Shown: in pieces, positions 1-7,974 of the stretch
Layout of the letters: every line of letters starts with the position of its first letter
How positions within the stretch are numbered: the stretch's first letter is position 1
NCBI GenBank assembly: GCA_031269465.1
Contig: JAISZB010000335.1
Location: 1 to 64,000, forward strand
Direction of reading: 5' to 3'
DNA: 64,000 nt
Source of the DNA: Clostridiales bacterium
GTDB lineage: Bacteria > Bacillota > Clostridia > Lachnospirales > WQUN01
Position numbers and translations under genes: made by a program
Notes under the pieces: model-generated
Seen by the model: only the letters and a program-made list of their open reading frames with translations
The model's database searches: none
What the model was told of the DNA's origin: nothing

Positions 1-120
1 TTAGTACGAAAATACATTTTATGGACAATTGTACATGCCTCAAACACACAAATGGCTTAATATTTTCATCCTTAGTGGTGAAGCGAAGCTTCATAGGGGT
101 TTATATGAAAAGCAGTATAG
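1..120 (+). repeat. Repeat family B, copy 1 (left edge of window)
   Basis: One of four copies of a sequence of about 118 bp; the others lie at 7739-7856 and 9590-9708 in inverted orientation and at 18030-18140 in the same orientation. It runs from TTAGTACGAAAATAC to GAAAAGCAGTATA and holds two small palindromes, one around ATGGACA/TGTACAT and one at TGAAGC-GA-AGCTTCA. The copies differ by scattered substitutions that keep the palindromes. The short frames inside have no ribosome binding site and are not treated as genes. The element is cut by the window edge, so an adjoining family A half may lie outside. Confidence 0.8.
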
Positions 121-222
121 ATGCCGCCTCATAAAGTTGTTTTGGCGTGGCTTTTTGCAACTTGCCGCAACTCATGGTTTATGGGTTGAGGCCCGCCGGA
201 ACGGAGGAGGGCGGGATGCTGG

Positions 223-594
223 TCATGTGGCTTTGCTTTGCCCAAGCGCGGCGTAGTGCTTCATGCGCGCCATATAGGCGAAGTTCATGAAATACGATTC
301 AACTTTATCGGCGTCTTGAAAATCGCCTCCGCAAAACAGCGACAAAAACTGATCACGGGCCAGCAGAACCTCGCGAGCCCTGTAATGATTTTGCATGTTG
401 CCTTTGTCGCGTATGAGCACCTCAACCGTAGCGCTGAATAAATCCAGCGCGCGGTTTATTGCGCCCTCCATGCGATCGGGCATGCTTTCACGCTTTGCCT
501 TAATTGCGCGCCCAACCTCGGAGCCTATATTCCCAAGCTGCTCGACTATCGTGCATTTCGCCCAGCAGTCGCGGTCCATCGGCTTACCCGGCAT
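223..594 (-). CDS. Uncharacterised protein encoded next to DUF5674
   Basis: I do not recognise a named family for this protein of about 123 residues. It appears soluble and largely helical, with no signal peptide or membrane segment. The ATG start is chosen because AGGAGG lies about eight bases upstream; an in-frame TTG two codons earlier is too close to that site. The start overlaps the end of the upstream DUF5674 gene by 11 bases, so the two are very likely translationally coupled and act together. The N-terminal half is rich in Lys, Arg and Glu. Function unknown. Confidence 0.7.
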   Translation of the reverse strand: MPGKPMDRDCWAKCTIVEQLGNIGSEVGRAIKAKRESMPDRMEGAINRALDLFSATVEVLIRDKGNMQNHYRAREVLLARDQFLSLFCGGDFQDADKVESYFMNFAYMARMKHYAALGQSKAT

Positions 595-988
595 ATACAA
601 CGCCTCCTACAATCTCCTGTATCCTCCGCCTGACACTCTCATCCTCAACGCCTCTCGATCGGTTATTTTGAAAAGGCCGCATGTTTATCAGCGCGTCAAA
701 CTCTATAAACCCGCAGCCGCCATAGAGCTCCGGCCATAGGTTTATACCCCACAGATCCTCCTTCGCAGAGCCGTTCTCAAGCAAAAACAGCTCTTCATCA
801 ACGTGCAGGTCGGCGTCAACAACGACTATCTTTCGCCGCACGTCAACAACGGCCTTGACAAGCGGGTCGAGTAATTTCTTAGACATCTTCCTCAATTCCT
901 CAACGCTGATCCTGTCGATCTGCTGCATATACTCTACCATTCCCTTCGTTGCGATTTCCAGCGGCTTTTTGTCATACTGCTTTTTCAT
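584..988 (-). CDS. DUF5674 family protein
   Basis: The product resembles the DUF5674 family: a short leader, an ISVEEL segment, a VKAVVDV strand, DLHVDEE, an EDLWGINLWPE block, and FIEFDALINMRP followed by NRSRGVED near the C-terminus. The role of the family is not known; the acidic EDLWGIN and arginine-rich NRSRGVE blocks are its clearest conserved patches. The start is uncertain. The first ATG has no good Shine-Dalgarno, and family similarity begins about 20 residues in, so an internal ATG near 928-940 may be the real start. The stop overlaps the start of the next minus-strand gene, forming a two-gene unit. Confidence 0.75.
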   Translation of the reverse strand: MKKQYDKKPLEIATKGMVEYMQQIDRISVEELRKMSKKLLDPLVKAVVDVRRKIVVVDADLHVDEELFLLENGSAKEDLWGINLWPELYGGCGFIEFDALINMRPFQNNRSRGVEDESVRRRIQEIVGGVVYAG

Positions 989-994
989 TGGCAA

Positions 995-1857
995 TTATGG
1001 AAATTTATGCAGGCTATAAGAGATCTTTGCCCTTTGAACCCTAAGCAGGGCGGAAATCACCTTGTCGATTACGGGCAGTACATAGGCGCGATATTCAAGA
1101 TCGATCCGGGATATTCAACCCAAAGTTTATTGAACAGATCTACGGCTGAAGCTGCATTTATGCAGGAGCCGCTGCCTGTTGCGGATATGGCTTTCGCCGC
1201 GAAATTCAATGCTCCGGGCGCATTATGCCGCTTCCTTCCGCTTGCGGTTTCGGTGAAAGCCTCTCTTCCCCGGCCAAACACAGGCCAGGTGGAAGGCATG
1301 GATGAAATGCGGGGCTCCGGCAAAAAGCAAGCGCTCCGCCCCTTTTTTCGCGGCGTCGGCTGGCGGAGCGAGGCTGAATTCAAGTATTCCTTATCCCTCT
1401 GAGGGTTGGACTTAGACGGAAAGCTTCCGGCTTTAAGCCTTTCTGCGGCGTTGGTCTTCAAAAATCCATAAACCGGGGGAATTAAAGCTGTTGCGCCGAA
1501 CTAGGCTTTTATTGCGCAGGCCGCTTCCCTGCGAGTTCTTGGCGGATTCGCGTCTGAATATGCAATCTATTTCGCCCTGATGCCCTCAAGCCTTGGCTTT
1601 CTCGCAGCCTTCCCCTTTTCGAAAACCAAGGAAAAATGAGCGATTTTCTAATATTTTTTCATATTTATTGCAGGTGCACTTGCTAATTCCCAGTAAAGCC
1701 ATGATTTTCTCTTTTTCTACATTTGCAATGATCAATACCGTGATAAATACCGTGATAAATATCCCCTTGCAGGCATTTTTGCCGAAAGGAAGCTAAGGCG
1801 ATATCTCCGAAATAACGCTTAAAACCTATGCTGCGCCGCGCTCCGAATCCAGTTCCT
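995..1857. other. Gene-poor stretch between hemW and the DUF5674 pair
   Basis: No convincing gene is seen. Two overlapping open frames around 1007-1461 lie on opposite strands, have no ribosome binding site and resemble nothing I recognise. The AT-rich part near 1640-1760 holds a perfect 12-base tandem duplication (unit ATACCGTGATAA, twice, about 1735-1758) that could be a protein-binding site, but nothing else supports this. Confidence 0.5.
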
Positions 1858-2988
1858 CTAGTCCAGCAGGAATTCCAAGAAAACAGCATTCGACAAGTCC
1901 CTTCCCTTGTCAGTGAGAAATACCCGGCTTCCACTGTTTTCCATCAAGCCCAGAGCAGCCATCTTATGAATCGCGGAGCCAAAGACGCCTTCCAGCGCCA
2001 GACCGAATTCCGCTTTGAATTTCTCAGCGCTTACACCCTCGTTCAGCCTCAGTCCCAGAAACATCGCCTCCTCCATAGATTCCCTGAGGCCTGGCCTAGC
2101 TAGGCCTTCCTTGCGGCCTTGCCCCGCGCTCCTAACGTACTCATTCAAATCATAGGAGTTTCTCCATCTATCGCCATTCCAAAAAGAATGGGCTCCCAAC
2201 CCGAATCCCAATGTGCCTTCGCGCTTCCAGTACCTGCAGTTGTGGCGGGACTCGCTTCCAGGGACGGCGAAATTTGAAATCTCGTACTGGCGCAATCCTA
2301 TTTTTCCAAGCTCCAGCGATGCTTCCGCAAACATCGCCCGATCCTCTTCTTCACTTGGAAGTTTAAGCTTCCCAGTTCTTTGAAGTTCAAAAAACGCGGT
2401 TCCCTCCTCTACGCTCAGGCTGTAAGCCGAAACGTGGCGGGGCAAGAGCCTGGCGATCTCGCAAAGGGTCTCGCGCCAATCATCCATAGTCTGCCCCGGA
2501 AGGCAGAACATGATATCTACATTCATGTTCTCAAATCCAGCTTTCAACGCCAGCTCCCAGGACGCCAGGAAATCATCCCAGCCGTGAATCCTTCCCAGCG
2601 CTTTCAAAAGCCTGTCCTGCTTCGCCTGCATGCCGATGCTCAGCCTGTTGGCTCCGCATGACCTTAGAACCTCAAGCTTTTCTTTCGTCAAGGTGCCGGG
2701 ATTAGCTTCAACGCTCACCTCAGCCCCGGCTTCCAATCCTCGTTTCGACGCGGCTTCAAGGATTTCTCCGAGAAAACCCGCAGGAAGGGCCGTAGGCGTT
2801 CCGCCCCCGATATAGACGGTCTCGACCGCCGCTTCCGCCAGCTCCTCCGATGCTTCGAGCTCCTTAATCAAAGCGTTTTTATACGCCTCGTAGCGGCCCT
2901 GCCTCCCCGCGAAAGAGGGAAAGTCGCAATACAGGCACTTTTTAATGCAGAATGGAATGTGAATGTATACTCCCATACCCGGTTTCAT
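1858..2988 (-). CDS. hemW: HemW-type radical SAM heme chaperone
   Basis: Cytosolic radical SAM protein of 376 residues, the usual length for HemW. The signature is CIKKCLYC near residue 14 (C-x3-C-x2-C for the [4Fe-4S]-SAM cluster), followed by the GGGTPT strand near residue 62 and the HemN-like C-terminal domain. HemW proteins bind heme and are thought to deliver it to respiratory proteins; they lack coproporphyrinogen dehydrogenase activity. The start is the ATG one base after the lepA stop, with GAGG six bases upstream, so it is coupled to lepA. The lepA-hemW order is common in Bacillota. Confidence 0.93.
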   Translation of the reverse strand: MKPGMGVYIHIPFCIKKCLYCDFPSFAGRQGRYEAYKNALIKELEASEELAEAAVETVYIGGGTPTALPAGFLGEILEAASKRGLEAGAEVSVEANPGTLTKEKLEVLRSCGANRLSIGMQAKQDRLLKALGRIHGWDDFLASWELALKAGFENMNVDIMFCLPGQTMDDWRETLCEIARLLPRHVSAYSLSVEEGTAFFELQRTGKLKLPSEEEDRAMFAEASLELGKIGLRQYEISNFAVPGSESRHNCRYWKREGTLGFGLGAHSFWNGDRWRNSYDLNEYVRSAGQGRKEGLARPGLRESMEEAMFLGLRLNEGVSAEKFKAEFGLALEGVFGSAIHKMAALGLMENSGSRVFLTDKGRDLSNAVFLEFLLD

Positions 2989-2989
2989 T

Positions 2990-4801
2990 TTATTCCTCTT
3001 CCAGCTTCAAAACGCTCATGAACGCTTTCTGGGGAACTTCTACGCTTCCTACCAGCCTCATGCGCTTTTTGCCCTCTTTCTGTTTCTCCAGCAACTTTTT
3101 CTTTCTGGTGATATCCCCGCCATAGCACTTGGCCAAGACGTCCTTGCGCATGGCGCTTACTGTTTCCCTTGCAATAATCTTGCTTCCTATGCATGCCTGT
3201 ATCGGAACTTCGAACAGATGCCTGGGAATCTCTTTTTTTAGCTTCTCAGCGATTTTCCTTCCTCTTTCATACGCGCCCGAGGCGTGCACTACGAATGAAA
3301 GGGCATCCACCAACTCATGATTAACCAAAATATCCAATCTGACAAGATTCGATTCTTTATATCCTATTAGCTCGTAATCAAATGACGCGTATCCTCGGCT
3401 CCTAGACTTCAAAGTGTCGAAGAAATCGTATATTATCTCGTTAAGCGGCAGCTCATAGCGCAGTATCGCCCTTGTCTGTTCCACATACTCCATTGACAGG
3501 TACTCCCCCCGCCTCTGCTGGCACAGCTCCATTATCGCGCCGATATACTCGGACGGGAGTATTATCTCAGCTTTTACAATTGGCTCTTCCATACGGGATA
3601 CGACTGAGGGATCAGGCATGTCCGAAGGATTTGAAAGCTCCATCATGCTTTCATCGTGCTTGTAAATCCTATAGATTACGCTTGGGGCAGTAGTCACCAA
3701 ATCAAGGTTGTACTCCCTTTCAAGCCTCTCCTCTATCACCTCCAGATGCAAAAGCCCCAGAAAGCCGCACCGAAATCCAAATCCCAAAGCGATTGAATTC
3801 TCTGGTTCGAACTGAAGAGAAGCGTCATTTAGCTTCAGCTTGTCCAAGGCGTCTCTGAGATCCTGGTATTTTGCGCCGTCTGCAGGAAATATACCGCAGT
3901 AAACCATAGGATTGACGCTTTTGTAGCCGGCAAGCGGCTTGTCCGCCCTTCTTTCAAACTCCGTAACCGTATCTCCCGGCCTAGTGTCGCCGACGCTCTT
4001 TATGCTTGCGGTCATATAGCCTACATCCCCCGCCATGAGCTCATCGCACGGCACGAATTTCCCAGGTCCGAAAAAACCCACCTCAACCGCCTCATACATT
4101 TTTTCCGTAGCCATGAAGTAGGCTTTAGTGCCCTTTTTCAGCTTCCCATCCATAATTCTCATAAAGACTATGACTCCTTTGTACGAGTCATATACGCTGT
4201 CGAAGATCATGGCTTTTAGGGGCGCGTTCTCATCCCCTTTTGGAGACGGTATTCCCGCAATGATTTTTTCGAAAACCAGATCAATATTTATGTCGTTCTT
4301 TGCTGAAATAAGAGGCGCGTCCGCAGCGGGAATCCCTATGAAATCTTCTATCTCCCTTATAGCTTCCTCAGGGTTGGCGCTTGCCAAATCTATTTTATTT
4401 ACAACCGGAACGATCTCCAGCTCGTGTTCAAGAGCCATGTACACATTTGCAAGCGTCTGGGCCTCCACCCCCTGAGCGGCGTCAACCACGAGGACCGCGC
4501 CTTCGCACGCGGCAAGGCTGCGGGAAACCTCGTAGCTGAAGTCTACATGCCCCGGAGTGTCTATGAGGTTTAAAATGTACTCATCCCCAGAATCCGCCTT
4601 ATGCACAAGCCTCACAGCCTGCGCCTTGATGGTTATCCCCCGCTCCCTCTCCAGATCCATTGTATCTAAAACCTGATCCTGCATTTCCCGCTGAGTCAGC
4701 AGGCCGGACTTCTCAATAAGCCTGTCGGCCAGCGTTGACTTTCCGTGGTCTATGTGAGCGATAATGCAGAAATTCCTTATCTTTGATTGGTCATGCAACA
4801 T
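2990..4801 (-). CDS. lepA: Elongation factor 4 (LepA), ribosome back-translocase GTPase
   Basis: Translational GTPase that acts on stalled or mistranslocated ribosomes. Visible motifs are the P-loop AHIDHGKS near residue 12, DTPGHVDF (G3), NKID (G4), the EF-G-like domains and the LepA-specific C-terminal part. From the chosen ATG the protein has 603 residues, matching the family. That ATG follows GGAGG by seven bases; an in-frame upstream ATG would add twelve unsupported residues. The gene lies between spoIIP and hemW on the minus strand and is followed immediately by hemW. An 18-bp perfect hairpin sits just upstream, separating it from spoIIP. Confidence 0.97.
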   Translation of the reverse strand: MLHDQSKIRNFCIIAHIDHGKSTLADRLIEKSGLLTQREMQDQVLDTMDLERERGITIKAQAVRLVHKADSGDEYILNLIDTPGHVDFSYEVSRSLAACEGAVLVVDAAQGVEAQTLANVYMALEHELEIVPVVNKIDLASANPEEAIREIEDFIGIPAADAPLISAKNDINIDLVFEKIIAGIPSPKGDENAPLKAMIFDSVYDSYKGVIVFMRIMDGKLKKGTKAYFMATEKMYEAVEVGFFGPGKFVPCDELMAGDVGYMTASIKSVGDTRPGDTVTEFERRADKPLAGYKSVNPMVYCGIFPADGAKYQDLRDALDKLKLNDASLQFEPENSIALGFGFRCGFLGLLHLEVIEERLEREYNLDLVTTAPSVIYRIYKHDESMMELSNPSDMPDPSVVSRMEEPIVKAEIILPSEYIGAIMELCQQRRGEYLSMEYVEQTRAILRYELPLNEIIYDFFDTLKSRSRGYASFDYELIGYKESNLVRLDILVNHELVDALSFVVHASGAYERGRKIAEKLKKEIPRHLFEVPIQACIGSKIIARETVSAMRKDVLAKCYGGDITRKKKLLEKQKEGKKRMRLVGSVEVPQKAFMSVLKLEEE

Positions 4802-4830
4802 TCGGCTTCCTCCAAAACGGGATATGATTC

Positions 4831-4869
4831 GATTCAAAGGGCGGAGCCAAAGGCTCCGCCCTTTGAATC
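4831..4869. terminator. Perfect 18-bp inverted repeat between spoIIP and lepA
   Basis: The arms 4831-4848 and 4852-4869 are exactly complementary with a 3-base loop and a core of GGGCGGAGCC. No T-run follows on either strand, so it is either a non-canonical terminator for spoIIP or a processing or stability hairpin that partly insulates lepA. Confidence 0.6.
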
Positions 4870-4923
4870 CGCCTGCCTAAAAGCGGCTGTCTTCTAGAAG
4901 TATATTTTTGAACCGCCGCATTG

Positions 4924-5955
4924 TCAATCCTTTTCCTGAAGAACAGACATCAAAATCTCAGCCAGGGGAGCCATGGCGTTTTTCGCCTCGCGCACAGTGC
5001 TGGTATTCGCCCCGACTTCAACAAGAATAGACTTGGGCTTTAAAGCCAAGCTGTACCTATACGGCTTTATGTATACATTCCTCATCAGCCCCGGGTAGAA
5101 TTCATTGGCAGTCAGTTGAAGCTGAAGGCTGAGAGCCAAGTTCTCCTTTATGTATGGGTTGACCAATTCAGGCATGCTTTTAGGCCTTCCATTGTCGTTA
5201 AGCCTGGTTATGCCGTTGAAAAACATCATGCGGGCCGTGGGAAGCCCATTCACCTCGCGCACGAGGCGAACGCCGTCAGGCACTCCGTCCCTGTGCACGT
5301 CTATGGTCACTTCTATTGAAGGGTATTTGTCCAAAATGTTTTTTACGGCGGGATTCATGCGCTCATAGCTGCCATCCCGCATCTCCCTGCCATTTACCAC
5401 ATCATAGCGCCCTACATCATGGACGACAGGAACATGGTAGTCTCTGGACAGAATATCGGCTAAAGTGGATCCCACTCCAATGACGGTGTCATCATCTTCC
5501 CCCGGCCTTGAATCTATGAAGGCTTCTCTGGAATGCGTGTGGAATATGAGGATTTTAGGTTCAGGCCCCGTGAGGGGCGTCGACAAGTCCGCCTGAAGGT
5601 ATGACTGAATGTCCAGCTCATCCTCATACACATATGCGGTTTCATCTATAGTATAGATATATTTCGTCTTTTCCTCCATTGTTGTGAGGATGGCTGCATT
5701 TTCAAATGTCGGGTAAAACGGCGCGATAAGAGGCTCTAACTCCTCAACCGGCAATGCGCTCTGCTCTTCGCCGGCTGAAAATTCCGAGCCGCGATTGATA
5801 GGAATGAACCAGTATGCCAATACCAGGGCAAAAACCGCAGAGGCGTATATTAAAGCCAGTCGATTTACTTTTAGAGCGCTAATGCTTATGCCTTTTTTCC
5901 TCTTTACGAGGCGGCGAAGACTATTCCCATGCTTCATAGCTTGCATCCCTTTCAT
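4924..5955 (-). CDS. spoIIP: Stage II sporulation protein P (SpoIIP)
   Basis: Peptidoglycan amidase/endopeptidase of the SpoIIDMP engulfment machine, acting on the septal wall from the mother cell. A basic N-terminus and a membrane segment near residues 32-50 anchor it; the catalytic domain carries FHTHSREAF, the GVGSTLADIL helix, IDVHRDG and a late LVEVGANTST motif, which fit the family's metal-binding His and Glu residues. Length is 343 residues. The start may instead be the ATG six codons in, which has AAGGG at better spacing. It is the first gene of the spoIIP-lepA-hemW series and is probably controlled by a sporulation sigma factor, but I cannot identify the promoter. Confidence 0.93.
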   Translation of the reverse strand: MKGMQAMKHGNSLRRLVKRKKGISISALKVNRLALIYASAVFALVLAYWFIPINRGSEFSAGEEQSALPVEELEPLIAPFYPTFENAAILTTMEEKTKYIYTIDETAYVYEDELDIQSYLQADLSTPLTGPEPKILIFHTHSREAFIDSRPGEDDDTVIGVGSTLADILSRDYHVPVVHDVGRYDVVNGREMRDGSYERMNPAVKNILDKYPSIEVTIDVHRDGVPDGVRLVREVNGLPTARMMFFNGITRLNDNGRPKSMPELVNPYIKENLALSLQLQLTANEFYPGLMRNVYIKPYRYSLALKPKSILVEVGANTSTVREAKNAMAPLAEILMSVLQEKD

Positions 5956-5970
5956 AAAACCGCCTGAGAA

Positions 5971-6071
5971 TAAGAGCTTATCCGTAAATAAGGGGAAGGG
6001 TTGTTTGGAGCCATTTGCAATTTCAAAGAATCCTTAATTTGGCGTTAGCCTTATATACGGATAAGCTCTTA
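5971..6071. repeat. Repeat C: inverted-repeat element with 16-bp ends
   Basis: Perfect 16-base inverted ends, TAAGAGCTTATCCGTA (5971-5986) and its complement (6056-6071), bracket 69 bp with no coding potential. The shape is that of a miniature inverted-repeat element. A partial match to one end (TATAAGCTCTTA) is seen near 58147. Confidence 0.6.
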
Positions 6072-6167
6072 GAAGCAGAAAATGCCAATGCATATACTTC
6101 CCAAATATGCCGTTTTGAGCGTCAATGCTCGCAACGCTCATTGCATAGGCCGACAAGGCCGGAGCCT

Positions 6168-6267
6168 CTAGTGCTGTCGCTCTTAATTGCGTAACACGCT
6201 TTTAGCCTATAAAATGCTTAATTATAGCCAAATAGGACTGTAGCGCAATTAAGACTGTCTGCACTAG
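6168..6267 (-). repeat. Repeat D, copy 1
   Basis: A 100-bp element starting and ending with CTAG, with imperfect inverted ends (TGC...TCTTAA). Read on the minus strand it matches 53646-53730 along its whole length, including the interior CAGTCCTATTTGGCT. CTAG at both borders may be a four-base target duplication. Neither copy encodes a protein. Confidence 0.75.
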
Positions 6268-6605
6268 TTTTTCGCCGGGGGGCGAATAGGCGCGCCAATC
6301 CTTGCGGATGATCTCCTTAAGAAATTTATGGCCGGCATTATAGGAATATGTCAATCTTTTTTAATAATTTGGTATAAGATTGGCAAAATTGGAAATGCTC
6401 ATAATAAGATATTGCCAGGCCTATGCGAGCGCGGGCTTGTTTTCCAGCCTCTAAGGGCTCTTAAGCATAGCTGCGATTCAAACCGCAGAGGCGGTTAAGA
6501 AATATTACGATGGCTTAAGCAAGAAAGTATGCGCCTTTGCATCTGTATTCAGCATTTATGCTGTTGCACATGGAATCTCCTATTTTGAAGCCTGACTGCA
6601 TCTTG

Positions 6606-6715
6606 TTCCAAAACAAGTTCCAAAACAAGTCAAATGCACCGGTTTTAAAGCTTGATTATCCACTGGGGCGTTGTATAATCAAGCTCCAAAATCGGAACTT
6701 TCATATGCAAATCAG
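6606..6715. repeat. Degraded family A palindrome
   Basis: The inner arms AAGCTTGATTAT and ATAATCAAGCT and the right end ATGCAAATCAGTA are recognisable; the left half is replaced by a 12-base tandem duplication (TTCCAAAACAAG twice, 6606-6629). The element lies directly upstream of the bofC-like gene. Confidence 0.55.
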
Positions 6716-6772
6716 TAAGGCTATAAATCGGCATAGCGCCCTCAGGCGTCCAAAAAAGGAAGTGAAGCTTCA

Positions 6773-7378
6773 ATGAAGATAAAAAAGTATGTTCTTATAG
6801 TCACATGCGTAGGAATTGCCGTATGCGGCTTGGGCTTGTTCATAGGCTACCAGATGTTCAGCCCCCCGGACAAAGGAGGAGCCTCTCCGAATCCTGCCAC
6901 CCGCTCCGCCGTCCAGACAAGCCCTCCGCCGTCCGAATCAGCCGCCGCCATTGCGCCGACCCCTACCCCCGACCCCATCCGCATTCGCCCTGAAACAAAG
7001 ATAATATACGAATATTATTATCAAGGCGATGAAAAAATAGAAAGCAGCACTGAGAACCCTCCGTACTTTCTTTTGAATATGACGCAGGAGAAGCTGCAGG
7101 AGCAGTTTTTCGACTGGAAAGTCATTGAATTCTCAGAATCCAGAGTAGTTTTGCGCAAGACGATGCCCGGAAGCAGCGCCAAGCGATACATCTTGGGGGT
7201 AAAGGATCAATATGTAGCTGTATACTCAGAATCGGCATCTGGAATTGTCACTTTAAAGGAGATAACCGGCATGCCTGTCGAGTCGCTTTCTCCTGAAGAA
7301 CAGAAGAAGCTCAATGAAGGGATTAAAGTGATCGGAGACGACAAGCTGGCTAAAGTCCTGGAGGATTACGGCAGCTGA
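6773..7378 (+). CDS. BofC-like protein with BofC C-terminal domain
   Basis: Membrane-anchored protein of 201 residues: an N-terminal hydrophobic segment (about residues 5-27), a Pro/Ser/Ala-rich linker to about residue 68, and a BofC C-terminal-type domain with YYYQGDEKIESS, PPYFLLNMT and LKEITGMPV. In Bacillus, BofC sits in the intermembrane space of the forespore and inhibits SpoIVB, delaying pro-sigma-K processing. Here spoIVB lies about 2.7 kb downstream on the same strand, which fits that link. The linker and domain layout differ from B. subtilis BofC, so exact equivalence is inferred. Start follows AAGGAAG. Confidence 0.8.
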   Translation: MKIKKYVLIVTCVGIAVCGLGLFIGYQMFSPPDKGGASPNPATRSAVQTSPPPSESAAAIAPTPTPDPIRIRPETKIIYEYYYQGDEKIESSTENPPYFLLNMTQEKLQEQFFDWKVIEFSESRVVLRKTMPGSSAKRYILGVKDQYVAVYSESASGIVTLKEITGMPVESLSPEEQKKLNEGIKVIGDDKLAKVLEDYGS

Positions 7379-7457
7379 GAGCTTGGGAATAATATTTTTT
7401 CGCCGGGACATACTTAAAGCAGCTCGACTCACAATGAAAGGAGCAGGCTGAAATACT

Positions 7458-7634
7458 ATGACAGGAACCTGCAAGATAAAATCCTGCGTGAATTTCAAGT
7501 CAATTGAAAGGGAACTCCCGGCATCTCTCTCCAACATTCACGAGGTAAACTGCAAGGATTGCGTCTATTTTTCATCAAGAAACTGCGGGATGGACGCTTC
7601 CAGCGTTTTGGAGGAAGCCACTATTCTCTGCTAG
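7458..7634 (+). CDS. Small cysteine-rich protein (58 residues)
   Basis: A short gene directly downstream of the bofC-like gene on the same strand. AAAGGAG lies about 14 bases before the ATG, longer than usual. The product has six cysteines, including C-x4-C near the N-terminus, a central VNCKDCVYF (C-x2-C) followed by NCGMD, and a C-terminal cysteine. The pattern suggests a small metal-binding or redox protein; I do not recognise a named family. A perfect GC-rich hairpin follows 25 bases after the stop, which supports a real transcription unit ending here. Confidence 0.65.
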   Translation: MTGTCKIKSCVNFKSIERELPASLSNIHEVNCKDCVYFSSRNCGMDASSVLEEATILC

Positions 7635-7658
7635 GCCCGCAAACGGCTTAAGCTTGGC

Positions 7659-7687
7659 AAAGGCATGGCGCTTCGCGCCATGCCTTT
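7659..7687 (+). terminator. Hairpin terminator after the small Cys-rich gene
   Basis: The 13-bp arm AAAGGCATGGCGC (7659-7671) and its exact complement (7675-7687) surround a 3-base loop and end in TTT. A short T-run on either strand suits the convergent genes around it. Confidence 0.75.
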
Positions 7688-7738
7688 AATGCAGTTATAC
7701 TGGTTTGCATCATATGACTGCAATCAGTATGCTTAGAT

Positions 7739-7856
7739 ATACTGCTTTTCATATAAACCCCTATGAAGCTTCGCTTCACCACTAAAAATGAAAATATTAA
7801 GCCATTTGTGCGTTTGAGGCATGTACAAATGTCCATAAATGTATTTTCGTACTAAA
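7739..7856 (-). repeat. Repeat family B, copy 2, nested in a family A element
   Basis: Inverted copy of the repeat at 1-120. It begins at TACTGCTTTTCATATAAA, which is also the left end of the full family A element at 15834, and ends at GTACTAAA directly before the A palindrome (7857). This suggests B is inserted near the left end of an A element. Confidence 0.8.
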
Positions 7857-7968
7857 CTGCCTTTTTTGGAGCTTGATATTATGCCGCGAGTGCGAACTGC
7901 CGATATCAATCGCACCACTCAGTGGACAGTCAAGCTCCAAAAAAGGAACATTTGATGAAAAGCGGTAT
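7857..7968. repeat. Family A palindrome, copy next to B
   Basis: The inner arms CTTTTTTGGAGCTTGA and CAAGCTCCAAAAAAGG enclose a second palindromic core (GCCGATATC and GCACCACTCAGTGG), and the element ends in GATGAAAAGCGGTATA. It lies between convergent genes. Confidence 0.8.
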
Positions 7969-7974
7969 ATTTAT

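Larger units (their letters stand above)
5956..6772. other. Repeat-filled gap between spoIIP and the bofC-like gene
   Basis: These divergent genes are separated by about 800 bp with no supportable gene. The gap contains three unrelated inverted-repeat elements (family C at 5971-6071, family D at 6168-6267, a degraded family A at 6606-6715) and AT-rich spacers. The promoters of both flanking genes must lie here, but I could not pick them out. Confidence 0.6.

Noticed and set aside
1069-1461. Minus-strand frame of 130 codons downstream of hemW
   Set aside because: It has no ribosome binding site and no recognisable domain, has an antisense frame of equal length, and is of low-complexity composition.
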